Source: Rothia nasimurium (GTDB lineage: Bacteria; Actinomycetota; Actinomycetes; Actinomycetales; Micrococcaceae). Taken from it: 64,000 nt of DNA. The stretch covers positions 1 through 64,000 of the forward strand of contig NZ_CAKMTD010000009.1 of assembly GCF_928391935.1 (NCBI RefSeq), given 5' to 3'. The translations under genes were made by a program, and so were the position numbers. The notes beneath the pieces are model-generated. The model did no database searches and was not told where the DNA came from. It worked only from the letters and a program-made list of their open reading frames with translations. Shown here piece after piece: positions 53,245-61,638 of this stretch (position 1 is the first letter of the stretch; each line of letters opens with the position of its first letter).

Positions 53245-53718
53245 ATGGCTATCGACCCCCAGAACACCCAGATCAAGGAAACCGCTTTTGCCCTGGCCCG
53301 TAAGTTCGGGTGGGCCCTCGAATACAACGGCGGTTTAGAGCTTGACGGGGAGTTCCTCGACGACGCCGACCTCTCGCTAGAGCGCACAGAGGACGGGGTG
53401 CAGGTCGAGTACGTCCTCAACATCAGCTACGCAGACACCACCGCCTACGGCTACACCCTAACCCGGGAGGCCTCAGCGGCCCCTCAGTTTGGTGGCACGT
53501 TCAGCGCCGGGAACGCCTTGGGCACCCTGGGGCAGGACGGCGCCGCCCCGGCCCCGGCACCTGCCGGGAGTTCATTTGGGTTGGGTTCCTTCTCCACCGG
53601 GGGGCTGCCGGGTGAAAACGCGGTGACCCTGGCTGAAAAGTACTACATCACCACCCTGGCTGACCTCATTGAGGCAGTAGAAGCCAAGCTGACCGCCGTC
53701 CTGAATGTAGGTAGTTAG
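53245..53718 (+). CDS. Uncharacterised protein, paralogue of the one at 19901
   Basis: A 157-residue soluble acidic protein. Residues 5-80 have helix-strand character with FGWALEYNGGLELDG, VLNISYADTTAYGYTL; a Gly/Ala/Pro/Ser linker (about 85-120) leads to a C-terminal helix pair (YYITTLADLIEAVEAKL). The first half matches the plan of the protein at 19901-20389. GAGGAG lies 6 nt before the ATG. The function is unknown; strong palindromes upstream suggest tight regulation. Confidence 0.6.
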   Translation: MAIDPQNTQIKETAFALARKFGWALEYNGGLELDGEFLDDADLSLERTEDGVQVEYVLNISYADTTAYGYTLTREASAAPQFGGTFSAGNALGTLGQDGAAPAPAPAGSSFGLGSFSTGGLPGENAVTLAEKYYITTLADLIEAVEAKLTAVLNVGS

Positions 53719-53762
53719 CCCCAGAAGTAGGTGTCTCAGCACCTACCGGTGGGACTAAGTAC
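53719..53762. repeat. Nested inverted-repeat element, copy 2
   Basis: Reverse complement of 40165-40207 with most bases identical, including gtacttagtcccaccggtag; the loop differs. It lies directly after the stop of the unknown gene and lacks the outer cagtct arms of copy 1. Confidence 0.6.
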
Positions 53763-53879
53763 CGCCCCTTACCGGCGGGAATCTTTCACCTCAAAGTCAC
53801 TGTAAAGAAAGCCAAGGGCCACCCTGACGGGATATTCTGGTGTGTGGAACGCCCCATCAGTACACACGAAAGAACGAGC

Positions 53880-56303
53880 ATGACCACTCCCCTGTCACGC
53901 CGTCTTGCGGGTATTACCGCAACCGGTGCCACCGTCCTGGCTCTCGTCGTCGCCCCTATTCCCGGGGCTGGCGCAGCCGGGTCCACCACGCTGACCCTCC
54001 TGAACATCAATGACTTCCACGGCCGCATTTCATCCAGCATTGCTATGGGCCTGGCTAACACCATTCAAACTGAACGCGCTGCTGCCCCCGGTGGGTCTTT
54101 GCTGTTGTCAGCGGGCGATAACGTCGGTGCTTCCCTGTATGTCTCAAGTGTGCAGAAGGACGCCCCCACCCTGGCTTACCTGAACGCTTTGGGGTTGGCT
54201 GCGAGCGCCGTCGGTAACCATGAGTTCGATGCTGGTTTGGACGACCTGACCAACCGCATTATTCCTGGCTCTTCTTTCGCTTACCTGGGTGCGAACGTCG
54301 TCAAGGCTGACGGCACCCCGGCCCTGCAGCCCTATTACACCACTGAGGTTGACGGTGTCACCGTTGCTGTGATTGGTGCCGTGACCACCGAAACCCCGCA
54401 GCTGACTGATCCCTCCCAGCTGGCGTCAGTAACTTTCACCGATCCGGTGGAGGCTGTGAATAAGTACGCCGCGCAGCTGTCTGATGGTGACGCTACCAAT
54501 GGTGAAGCTGATGTGATTATCGCTGAGTACCACGAGGGTGTTGATACGGCGAATCCGGCCTCTGATGCGCTTGTCAGCAAGACCAGTGCCGCTGTTGACG
54601 TGATTTTCACCGGCCACACCCACGCTGAGTACACCCTGGACGGCGCTGTTCCCGGCCAGCCCGGCAAGACCCGCCCGGTTGTGCAGACCGGTAACTACGG
54701 TAATAACCTGGGTAAGGTGCAGTTGACCGTGGACGCAAACGGTGAGGTTACTGCCTACACCTCGTCTCTGGTGCCCCGTATGAGTGCCCCGACCGATGAG
54801 CAGATTGCGGCTGATCCCGTGTTGGCTAAGGTTAACACCATCGTTAACGATGCTAATGCGTATGCAACTGAGCAGGGTTCTGTTGTGGTTGGTGAGATTA
54901 CCGGCCCTATTACTACTGGTTGGGATTCTGCGAAGGAGTCCCAGGGTGGTTTCGATAACCGTAATTTTGAGTCCACCTTGGGCCACCTGGTGGCTGACAT
55001 GTACCTGGCTGCAGCTAATTCAACCGGCCGTACTCCTGCTGATATTGGTATTGTGAACCCCGGTGGTCTGCGCGATGAGCTGCCTGGTGGCCTGCGCACC
55101 AGCCTCGATTTGGCGGCTAATAAAAACGTGCGGGTAATGGATATCGTCAACACCGCCCCCTTCGCTAATAACCTGTGGACTACTGAACTGACCGGTGCCC
55201 AGCTTAAGGCTGTTTTGGAGGAGCAGTGGCAGGTTACTTCAAGCGGTGAGATTGCTTCCCGCCCCTACCTACAGCTGGGGTTCTCGTCGAATGTCACCTA
55301 CACCTACACTGGTTCTGCTGATGCTGAGGGTCACGCTACCCGGGGCTCTAATATCAGGGACGTCTTCGTGAACGGCAAGAAGGTCGCTGATACCGATACC
55401 TTCACGGTGGCGATTCCTAGCTTCCTGCTGGGTGGTGGCGATAATTTCGGCACCCTGGCTCAGGGCGCTAACGCTAAGGACACCGCCCTGGTTGATTCCG
55501 ACGCTTTCATCACTTATTTCCGTGATGCCCAGGTGGTTAAGCCTAACTACGCCAAGCAGGCGGTGCGGGTTGCTGATTTGGCTCCGTCCTACGATGTGAA
55601 CGGCACCTTGGCTTTCACCCTGTCTGATTTGAACGTCAAGAGCTTCGGCGCTCCTGCCTTGGCTTCTCTGACCGTGAAGGTTGGCGAGGTTGAGGTTGGC
55701 ACCGTTGAGGTGAAGGACGGCGTGGCTGCGGTTTCTCTGGACCTGGCTGGTCAGGGTATTGCTAACGGCCAGCATGAGATTACTCTGGTTGATCCTAGCG
55801 GTAACACTGGCACTGTTGTTCGTCTGAGCGCTGAGTTCACCGGTGCTGCTGCGACTGCTGAGCCTACTGCAACACCGACTGCTGAGCCCACTGCGGCTCC
55901 TTCTGCTGAGCCGACTGTTGAGCCTTCAGCGGGTGCGACTGCCGAGCCTACTGGTGCCCCGTCTGAGTCTGCGGTAGCTGCCCCTAGCGCGTCCGCTACC
56001 CCCTTTGAGTACAAGAACTGTGCGGCTGTCTGGGAGGATTTGGGCCGACCCATTAAGTCTGATGAGAAGGGCTTCCATCAGGGCCTGGACGCTAATAACA
56101 ATGGTGTGGGTTGCGAGTCTGATCCCAACTACACCAATAAGGCTGAGGATGGCAGCAAGATTTCTGCTTCCTCTGGCTCTTCTACCCGTGGCCCCCTTCA
56201 CCTGGCTGAGACCGGTACTGCTATAGGTGTGGTTGCTGGTGCCGGTGCGCTGGCCCTGGTTGCTGGTGGCCTGGCCTTGGTTGCCCGTCGCCGCAAGGCA
56301 TAG
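53880..56303 (+). CDS. Wall-anchored 5'-nucleotidase/metallophosphatase with Excalibur domain
   Basis: An 807-residue secreted enzyme. The signal peptide (ATGATVLALVVAPIPGAGA) is followed by the metallophosphatase core: LLNINDFHGRI, SAGDNVGAS, GNHEFDAG and TGHTHAEY, which bind two metal ions. The 5'-nucleotidase C-terminal domain has GLRDELPGG and ADTDTFTVAIPSFLLGGGDNF. An AEPT/APSAEPT stalk precedes an Excalibur calcium-binding domain (YKNCAAVWEDLGRPI, DANNNGVGCES). The tail LAETG, a span and RRRKA is a sortase signal. It releases nucleosides from extracellular nucleotides. I chose the ATG at 53880 at the signal peptide. Confidence 0.9.
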   Translation: MTTPLSRRLAGITATGATVLALVVAPIPGAGAAGSTTLTLLNINDFHGRISSSIAMGLANTIQTERAAAPGGSLLLSAGDNVGASLYVSSVQKDAPTLAYLNALGLAASAVGNHEFDAGLDDLTNRIIPGSSFAYLGANVVKADGTPALQPYYTTEVDGVTVAVIGAVTTETPQLTDPSQLASVTFTDPVEAVNKYAAQLSDGDATNGEADVIIAEYHEGVDTANPASDALVSKTSAAVDVIFTGHTHAEYTLDGAVPGQPGKTRPVVQTGNYGNNLGKVQLTVDANGEVTAYTSSLVPRMSAPTDEQIAADPVLAKVNTIVNDANAYATEQGSVVVGEITGPITTGWDSAKESQGGFDNRNFESTLGHLVADMYLAAANSTGRTPADIGIVNPGGLRDELPGGLRTSLDLAANKNVRVMDIVNTAPFANNLWTTELTGAQLKAVLEEQWQVTSSGEIASRPYLQLGFSSNVTYTYTGSADAEGHATRGSNIRDVFVNGKKVADTDTFTVAIPSFLLGGGDNFGTLAQGANAKDTALVDSDAFITYFRDAQVVKPNYAKQAVRVADLAPSYDVNGTLAFTLSDLNVKSFGAPALASLTVKVGEVEVGTVEVKDGVAAVSLDLAGQGIANGQHEITLVDPSGNTGTVVRLSAEFTGAAATAEPTATPTAEPTAAPSAEPTVEPSAGATAEPTGAPSESAVAAPSASATPFEYKNCAAVWEDLGRPIKSDEKGFHQGLDANNNGVGCESDPNYTNKAEDGSKISASSGSSTRGPLHLAETGTAIGVVAGAGALALVAGGLALVARRRKA

Positions 56304-56339
56304 CCGGTAGCGCATATAGGCTAGTTAGCTCATTGTTAG

Positions 56340-56384
56340 AGGGCGGGTGCCCCTCCTGTGCTGGAGGGGCACCCGCCCTTGTTC
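56340..56384 (+). terminator. Terminator after the nucleotidase gene
   Basis: Perfect 16-bp stem gggcgggtgcccctcc / ggaggggcacccgccc with a short loop and ttgttc after it. Confidence 0.85.
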
Positions 56385-56406
56385 GTCCTCGCTTAGGATG
56401 GTAGGT

Positions 56407-56700
56407 ATGACTTTTCTTTTCTCGGGTTCAGTGGCTTCGGACGCAGCTGTCCTCCTTGCTGAGGCGGGACAGGCGGGTGGGGCGTCGACGTCCTTGTTTG
56501 GCTGGTTTTTTTACCCGGTGCTTTTCGTGTCCTTGGGTTTGGCCCTGTACTGTGTGTTGACGATTCACCGTCAGGCCCACCTGACTGAGGTTCAGAAGCT
56601 CAAGTGGCTGCTGTTTACGCTTTTTGTGCCGGTGGTGGGCCCGGTGGCCTACTGGCTGCGACTGCGGGCTGACCGCAAGGAGCGATCAGGCGTAGAGTAG
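56407..56700 (+). CDS. Small membrane protein with PLDc_N domain
   Basis: A 97-residue protein with two hydrophobic segments: FFYPVLFVSLGLALYCVLTI and LKWLLFTLFVPVVGPVAYWL. The spacing and the V-P-V-x-GP-x-x-Y ending are those of the PLDc_N (phospholipase D nuclease N-terminal) family, here without the nuclease. Such proteins are widespread and of unknown role. The ATG at 56407 starts just before the first hydrophobic part. Confidence 0.65.
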   Translation: MTFLFSGSVASDAAVLLAEAGQAGGASTSLFGWFFYPVLFVSLGLALYCVLTIHRQAHLTEVQKLKWLLFTLFVPVVGPVAYWLRLRADRKERSGVE

Positions 56701-56737
56701 GGGGTACACAGACCCCTATGAACCCGAGGAGAAACCA

Positions 56738-57814
56738 GTGAGCTACACCGTCAAGGCCCTGCAGAAGTTTGGCCCCGACCAGCATTTCAAGGTCACTGAG
56801 ATTGAGCGCCGTGACCCGCGTGAAGATGATGTGGTGATTAAGATTGAGGCGGCAGGTATCTGCCATTCTGATCTTCACACGATTCATAACGAGTGGGGCC
56901 CGGCTAAGTTCCCCCTGGCGGTGGGCCATGAGATTGCGGGCACGGTGGAGGCTGTTGGCTCGGCTGTCACCAAGTTCGCTGTGGGTGACCGCGTGGGTGT
57001 TGGCTGCCTGGTCAATTCCTGCCGGGAGTGTGAGCAGTGCGCCGCCGGTTTTGAGAATAACTGCCTGAACGGGGCGGTGGGCACCTACAATTCCCTGGAC
57101 CGTGACGGCACCGTCACCCAGGGCGGGTACTCGCAGAAAATTACCGTCAATGAGAACTTTGTGGTGCGGATTCCGGACGCCTTGGAGTTTGATGTGGCCG
57201 CTCCCCTGCTGTGCGCCGGTATCACCACCTACTCGCCCCTGGCCCGCTGGGGCGTGAAGCCCGGTATGAAGGTAGCCGTCATGGGCCTGGGCGGCCTGGG
57301 GCACATGGGCGTGCAGATCGCTGCCGCCATGGGCGCTGAGGTCACGGTGCTTTCCCGCAGCCTAAAGAAGGCGGACGCCGCCGCCCAGCTGGGTGCCGTC
57401 CGCACCCTGGCCACCACCGAGGAGGGCTTCTTTGAGGCCCACCGGGGTGAGTTTGACCTGATCCTCAATACTATTTCAGCCCCGATTGACCTGGATTCTT
57501 ACCTGACCCTGCTCAAGCCCCGAGGGATTCTCTCCGTGGTGGGCCTGCCCCCGGAGGCCCTGGAGATCCACATGAACCGTCTGATTGGTGGCGGTAAGGT
57601 CCTGACCGGTAACAACATCGGCGGTATTCCCGAGACCCAGGAGATGCTGGACTTCTGCGCTGAGCACGGCATTGCGGCAGTCATTGAAAAGATTGGGGTG
57701 GACGAGGTGGACGCCGCCTACGAGCGTGTTGTGGCCGGGGACGTCCAGTTCCGCGTGGTCATTGATACCTCAACCTTCGACACCGCCGAGGTCACCGCCG
57801 AGGTCACCGCCTAA
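56738..57814 (+). CDS. Zinc-dependent NAD(P) alcohol dehydrogenase
   Basis: A 358-residue medium-chain dehydrogenase of the cinnamyl-alcohol/YahK type. Catalytic zinc ligands: Cys in AAGICHSDLHTIHNEW and His in VGHEIAGTVEAVG. The structural zinc cluster is visible as CRECEQCAAGFENNC. The Rossmann motif GLGGLGHMGVQ (about 185-195) binds NAD(P), with S-R-S after it pointing to NADP. GAGGAG precedes the GTG start. A short repeated TAEVTAEVTA ends the protein. Confidence 0.9.
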   Translation: MSYTVKALQKFGPDQHFKVTEIERRDPREDDVVIKIEAAGICHSDLHTIHNEWGPAKFPLAVGHEIAGTVEAVGSAVTKFAVGDRVGVGCLVNSCRECEQCAAGFENNCLNGAVGTYNSLDRDGTVTQGGYSQKITVNENFVVRIPDALEFDVAAPLLCAGITTYSPLARWGVKPGMKVAVMGLGGLGHMGVQIAAAMGAEVTVLSRSLKKADAAAQLGAVRTLATTEEGFFEAHRGEFDLILNTISAPIDLDSYLTLLKPRGILSVVGLPPEALEIHMNRLIGGGKVLTGNNIGGIPETQEMLDFCAEHGIAAVIEKIGVDEVDAAYERVVAGDVQFRVVIDTSTFDTAEVTAEVTA

Positions 57815-57956
57815 GCCGCCCCGGCCCCCGTCCTCACCTCCCTGAGCCCCGCCTTAGACCCCGCCTGCCAAAGTGTGCGCGGGGTCTACGCGCCAGAGAG
57901 GGGCGGGGGCAGTATTCTTAGGAAGAAACACAACCCTTTTCCTTGAGGAGATTTCT

Positions 57957-58886
57957 ATGGCCGGTGGTTTAGCGGCTCTACTGGATGACGTTGCGGCTCT
58001 AGCCAAGCTGGCAGCGGCAAGTACTGATGATATTGCGGCTGCGGCAGGCCGGGCGAGCGTCAAGGCTGCCGGTGTGGTCGTGGACGACGCTGCCGTCACC
58101 CCCCAGTATGTTCAGGGTATTGAGCCCAAGCGGGAACTTCCCATCATTAAGAAAATTGCGGTGGGCTCCCTGCGGAATAAGCTGCTTTTCATCCTGCCGG
58201 CGGCCCTGCTGCTGAGCCAGTACCTGCCCTGGATGCTGACCCCCCTGCTCATGCTGGGCGGCACCTACCTCTGCTTTGAGGGGGCCGAGAAGGTCCTGGA
58301 GCTGTTCTCCAAGAACAAGCACGAGGAGCATGACACCCCGGCTGTGATTGAGGGTGAGGACGCCGAGAAGAAGGTAGTCTCTGGGGCTGTTCGTACCGAC
58401 TTCATTTTGAGTGCCGAAATCATGGTGATTGCCCTGAATGAGGTTGCCTCTGAGGGTTTCTGGTCGCGGGCTATCATCCTGGCCGTGGTGGGTATCGGTA
58501 TCACCGTGCTGGTGTACGGGGCTGTGGGCCTGCTGGTCAAGATGGATGATATTGGCCTGGCGATGGCCCGTCGGGAATCTGCCGGGGCTCAGAAGTTCGG
58601 CCTGGGCTTGGTCAAGGCCATGCCTGTGGTGATGAACGTGATTTCTGTGGTGGGTACTTTCGCCATGCTCTGGGTGGGTGGCCACATTATTCTGGTGGGC
58701 CTGTATGACATGCACTGGTGGACTGCACCGTACGCCTTTGTTCACCATCTGGAGCACTATGTTGAGCACCTGGGTGGTTTTGTGACCTGGCTGGTCAATA
58801 CCTTCTGCTCTATGGTGGTGGGCCTGATTTGGGGTGGCGTTATTGCAACCGCTGTTCATTTCCTGCCCGGCAAGAAGCACCACTAG
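57957..58886 (+). CDS. DUF808 family membrane protein (YedI-like)
   Basis: A 309-residue membrane protein. The N-terminus GGLAALLDDVAALAKLAA with DDIAAAAGRASVKAAGVVVDDAAVTP is the diagnostic start of DUF808; RTDFILSAEIMVIAL and a His-rich segment (FVHHLEHYVEHLGG) follow, with about six hydrophobic spans. The function is not established. GAGGAG lies 6 nt before the ATG at 57957. Confidence 0.85.
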   Translation: MAGGLAALLDDVAALAKLAAASTDDIAAAAGRASVKAAGVVVDDAAVTPQYVQGIEPKRELPIIKKIAVGSLRNKLLFILPAALLLSQYLPWMLTPLLMLGGTYLCFEGAEKVLELFSKNKHEEHDTPAVIEGEDAEKKVVSGAVRTDFILSAEIMVIALNEVASEGFWSRAIILAVVGIGITVLVYGAVGLLVKMDDIGLAMARRESAGAQKFGLGLVKAMPVVMNVISVVGTFAMLWVGGHIILVGLYDMHWWTAPYAFVHHLEHYVEHLGGFVTWLVNTFCSMVVGLIWGGVIATAVHFLPGKKHH

Positions 58887-58907
58887 GTTTTTCTGGTCTG
58901 AGGACGC

Positions 58908-58945
58908 ACGCCGCCCCTCTCCTTGTGAGAGGGGCGGCGTTTTTC
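58908..58945 (+). terminator. Terminator after the DUF808 gene
   Basis: Stem acgccgcccctct / agaggggcggcgt with a short loop and five T. It also faces the end of the leftward sialidase gene. Confidence 0.85.
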
Positions 58946-58971
58946 GTGGGCTGGTTGCTGGCCAGCCGGGG

Positions 58972-61266
58972 TTAGGGCAGGGGGATTCTTTGCCCCTCAA
59001 GGGTGACGCGCACCGGGGTTCCTGAGCCGCTGGTTTCAAAGGTGGCTGAGGGCTGGAAGTAGCCGCGGTCGAGGTCGGCCTGGGTGATGGTGTGGGTGGC
59101 GGTACGGCAGGTGTAGCGGGCCCCGGCGGCCAGCCCGCGCCAGCGGCAGTTGGGGGAGGACGTCGTGAAGAAGCCGGTTTCAAGGCTTCCCTCTACCGGG
59201 GTGACTGTGAAGGCTCTAGAGCCGGTGTTGGCGATGGTGAAGCTGTAGCTGATCCGGTCACCGGGTGCGTAGTTAGTGGCGGGGTTGGTGTGGTAACCGG
59301 TGACGGTGATGGGGCCGGTAACCTCTTTGAGTTTGATGGGTTCACCCTCGTAGGTGCTTGTTCCGACCTTGGTGCGGTCCAGGGTGGATACTGCCTCCAT
59401 TATCAAGCGGGGGTAGAAGTAGCCGCGGTCGAGGTCGGCCTGGGTGATGGTGTGGGTGGCGGTGCGGCAGGTGTAGCGGGCCCCGGAGTCCAGTCCGCGC
59501 CAGCGGCAGTTGGCGGTGCTGGTGGTGAGGAAGCCGGTGTCGAAGGTGCTCTCGCGAGGGATGACGTCCACGGTTTCGCCGGTCGTGTTAGTGACGCGGA
59601 AGGTGTAGGTAAGCTTGTCGCCGACCCGGTAGGGGTTGGTGGTGATGTTGCGGGCGGGGGCGGTGCCATCGCTGATGGTGACGGCGAAGGGGACGTCCTG
59701 GCTCGTGCGGGTTGCGGGGATCAGGGCGCGGGATTGTTTGCCGTCGGTGGCGGTGAAGACTGCTTCAGCTTCCCCCTGGGTCATGGTTGAGCTGGCGCTG
59801 ACCTGGATTTTAACGGTGGCGCTGCTGCCCGGGGCGATGGTGGGGACGGGAACGGTCGGTGCGGTGAAGCCTGCGGCGTCGTTGATGGTGAGGGTGCCGC
59901 TGATGGGGGTGGCTTCTTGGTTGGTGATGGTGACGGGCACGGTTTGGGTGCTCTGGTTGGCCCCGTAGCTGATGGCGGGGGCTGTCATGGGGGCGCAGAC
60001 GGTGTTGAGCCAGGTGGTGTCGAAGGTGGCGTAGCGGATGTCTGCCCCATAGTTGACCTCGTAGAGGACGCCGTAGCGTCCGTTGCCGAGGGCGGTTCCG
60101 CTGGAGTAGGCTGCGGTGCCGCTGCGGATTTGGCGGATTCCGGGCCAGGTTTCCCCGTTGTCGCAGGAGACGCGGGCGGTGAGGTTGACGCGGTCGGTGT
60201 TGGCCTTGTTGTTGGTGTTGGTGAAGATGAGTTTTTTGGCGTCGGCGCTTCCGGCGGGGGCGTCGGGGTACATGCGGAAGATGGAGGCGTTGTTTTTGGG
60301 GTCGGCGAGTTCGGTGTCGAGGGTTACCGGGCCGTAGGTGACGCCGCCGTCGGTGGAGATGGCGGTTTTGCGGGCTCCTGAGAAGGTGGCATCGCGGGAG
60401 TTGAGCATGACCCGGCCGTCGGAGAGCTCTACGACCTTGTTTTCGTCCATTTTTGTGCCGGTGTAGGCGCCGCGTTTCCAGGTGGTGCCGTGGTCGTCGG
60501 AGTAGAGGGCGTAGGCCTGGGTGGTTTCGGTGCCGTCGGCCTGTTTGACCCTGCCGGTGAACTGCTGGATCAGGCGGCCCTTGTGGGTGCCGTAGCGTAG
60601 CTGGATTCCTTCGCCGGAGGTGGCAAACATGCCGCGGACGTCCCCGGGTTGGGGGTTGGTTTTGTTGCTGCCGGGTTTGGCGATGGGGGTGATGTCGCGG
60701 GGGGCGCTCCAGGTGAGGCCGCCGTCGGTGGATTGGGTGATGACGGCACCGATGATGGTGCGGTCGGTGGCGGTGGAGTTGCCGTAGGTGCTGCTGACGT
60801 ATCCGGCGTCCTGGGAGTAGACCAGGAAGGCGAAGAGGGTGCCGGTTTCACGGTCGTAGACGAAGGAGGGGTCTGAGTAGCCGTATCGGGGGCTGGTGGC
60901 GGTGGCTAGCTGGCCGCGGGCAATGTAGGTGACGGGCCCCCAGGTAGCGCCATTGTCGGTGGAGCGGCGCATGACGACGGAGTTGGGGTTGGGGGCGTCG
61001 ATGGCCCCGTTGGGGCGGGAGTCCCAGGCGGCCACGAGGACGCCCTTACCGAGGTTGGTCAGGGCTGGGATCCGGTTGCTTTTGGCCCCGTCGATGAGCT
61101 GGTTGGCGATGTTTTGTTCGGTGTAGCTGCCGGGGGCGCTGGTGGCGTTCAGGACGGGGGCGGGGGCAGCGTCTGCCTCGGGCAGGACGGTGAGGCCGAG
61201 GGTAGCTAGGGGGAGGGCTACCAGTAGGGCTGCTGCTTTTTTCAAAGAGGTGTATGAAGTTTTCAT
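58972..61266 (-). CDS. nanH: Secreted exo-alpha-sialidase
   Basis: A 764-residue enzyme (GH33). The signal peptide runs to about EADAAPA. The propeller starts with an arginine-containing NRIPALTNLGKGVLVAAWDSR and has Asp-boxes STDNGATW, STDGGLTW, SDDHGTTW, STDGGVTYG and SCDNGETW. An Ig-like region follows, then two copies of a domain of about 120 residues, each with NCRWRGL, ARYTCRTATHTITQADLDRG. No sortase or membrane tail is present, so it is probably released. It removes terminal sialic acid from host glycans, a trait of mucosal bacteria. AGGAAA precedes the ATG at 61266; longer starts exist but bypass the signal peptide. Confidence 0.9.
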   Translation of the reverse strand: MKTSYTSLKKAAALLVALPLATLGLTVLPEADAAPAPVLNATSAPGSYTEQNIANQLIDGAKSNRIPALTNLGKGVLVAAWDSRPNGAIDAPNPNSVVMRRSTDNGATWGPVTYIARGQLATATSPRYGYSDPSFVYDRETGTLFAFLVYSQDAGYVSSTYGNSTATDRTIIGAVITQSTDGGLTWSAPRDITPIAKPGSNKTNPQPGDVRGMFATSGEGIQLRYGTHKGRLIQQFTGRVKQADGTETTQAYALYSDDHGTTWKRGAYTGTKMDENKVVELSDGRVMLNSRDATFSGARKTAISTDGGVTYGPVTLDTELADPKNNASIFRMYPDAPAGSADAKKLIFTNTNNKANTDRVNLTARVSCDNGETWPGIRQIRSGTAAYSSGTALGNGRYGVLYEVNYGADIRYATFDTTWLNTVCAPMTAPAISYGANQSTQTVPVTITNQEATPISGTLTINDAAGFTAPTVPVPTIAPGSSATVKIQVSASSTMTQGEAEAVFTATDGKQSRALIPATRTSQDVPFAVTISDGTAPARNITTNPYRVGDKLTYTFRVTNTTGETVDVIPRESTFDTGFLTTSTANCRWRGLDSGARYTCRTATHTITQADLDRGYFYPRLIMEAVSTLDRTKVGTSTYEGEPIKLKEVTGPITVTGYHTNPATNYAPGDRISYSFTIANTGSRAFTVTPVEGSLETGFFTTSSPNCRWRGLAAGARYTCRTATHTITQADLDRGYFQPSATFETSGSGTPVRVTLEGQRIPLP
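59055..59152 (-). repeat. Near-identical DNA repeat inside the sialidase gene, copy 1
   Basis: 98 bp that recur at 59415-59512 with only a few differences, exactly 360 bp apart (120 codons). They encode the C-terminal half of the duplicated domain. Confidence 0.75.
59415..59512 (-). repeat. Near-identical DNA repeat inside the sialidase gene, copy 2
   Basis: Counterpart of 59055-59152. Nucleotide identity is much higher than that of the surrounding parts of the two domains, which points to recent duplication or conversion. Confidence 0.75.
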
Positions 61267-61453
61267 GTGTGTGTTTCCTGGTGGGGGCGGTTGTGGGGGC
61301 AACCGTTTGTGTCCGGTCAACAAGCCTACCCCGCCCCGGCTGGGCCGTCCACATGCCGGCCAGCACCTGCTCGCCCAAGAACATCTCCCGGGGTGGGACA
61401 CACTTTTTGTCCTATAACCCGGTATTTACGTGGCGGGGCCGTTTTCAGGCACG

Positions 61454-61498
61454 AAAAAACCCGCCCCCTCTAGCTCTCACTAGGGGAAACGGGTTTTT
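61454..61498. terminator. Terminator-like hairpin
   Basis: Outer stem aaaaacccg / cgggttttt with inner cccct / agggg, in the 372-bp gap between sialidase and integrase. It can end transcription in either direction and marks the chromosome side of the attachment site. Confidence 0.65.
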
Positions 61499-61504
61499 CT
61501 CCAC

Positions 61505-61532
61505 TGTGCGCAAGGGGGGACTTGAACCCCTG
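61505..61532 (-). other. tRNA-Leu-like 3' end, attachment site of the integrated element
   Basis: On the minus strand it reads the TTCAAGT loop with its CCCCC arm and the acceptor end cttgcgca. The matching acceptor start gcgcaag is the usual start of actinobacterial tRNA-Leu. The 5' half of a tRNA is absent and the first T-stem pair is mismatched, so this is only the 3' part. It fits an att site beside an integrase gene. A 9-bp inverted repeat (cctagtcag / ctgactagg) lies at 61540-61573. Confidence 0.65.
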
Positions 61533-61638
61533 TAAGCCCCCTAGTCAGACCCCAATAAACTGCCCTGACTAGGAATAATGATTGCAAGGGTTTACACAAA
61601 ATTACTGCATTTTGGTGCCTATTTTTGTCAGATTTTTG

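Noticed and set aside
61505..61580. A complete tRNA gene
   Set aside because: Only the T-loop and acceptor 3' half are present; no anticodon or D arm can be folded upstream.
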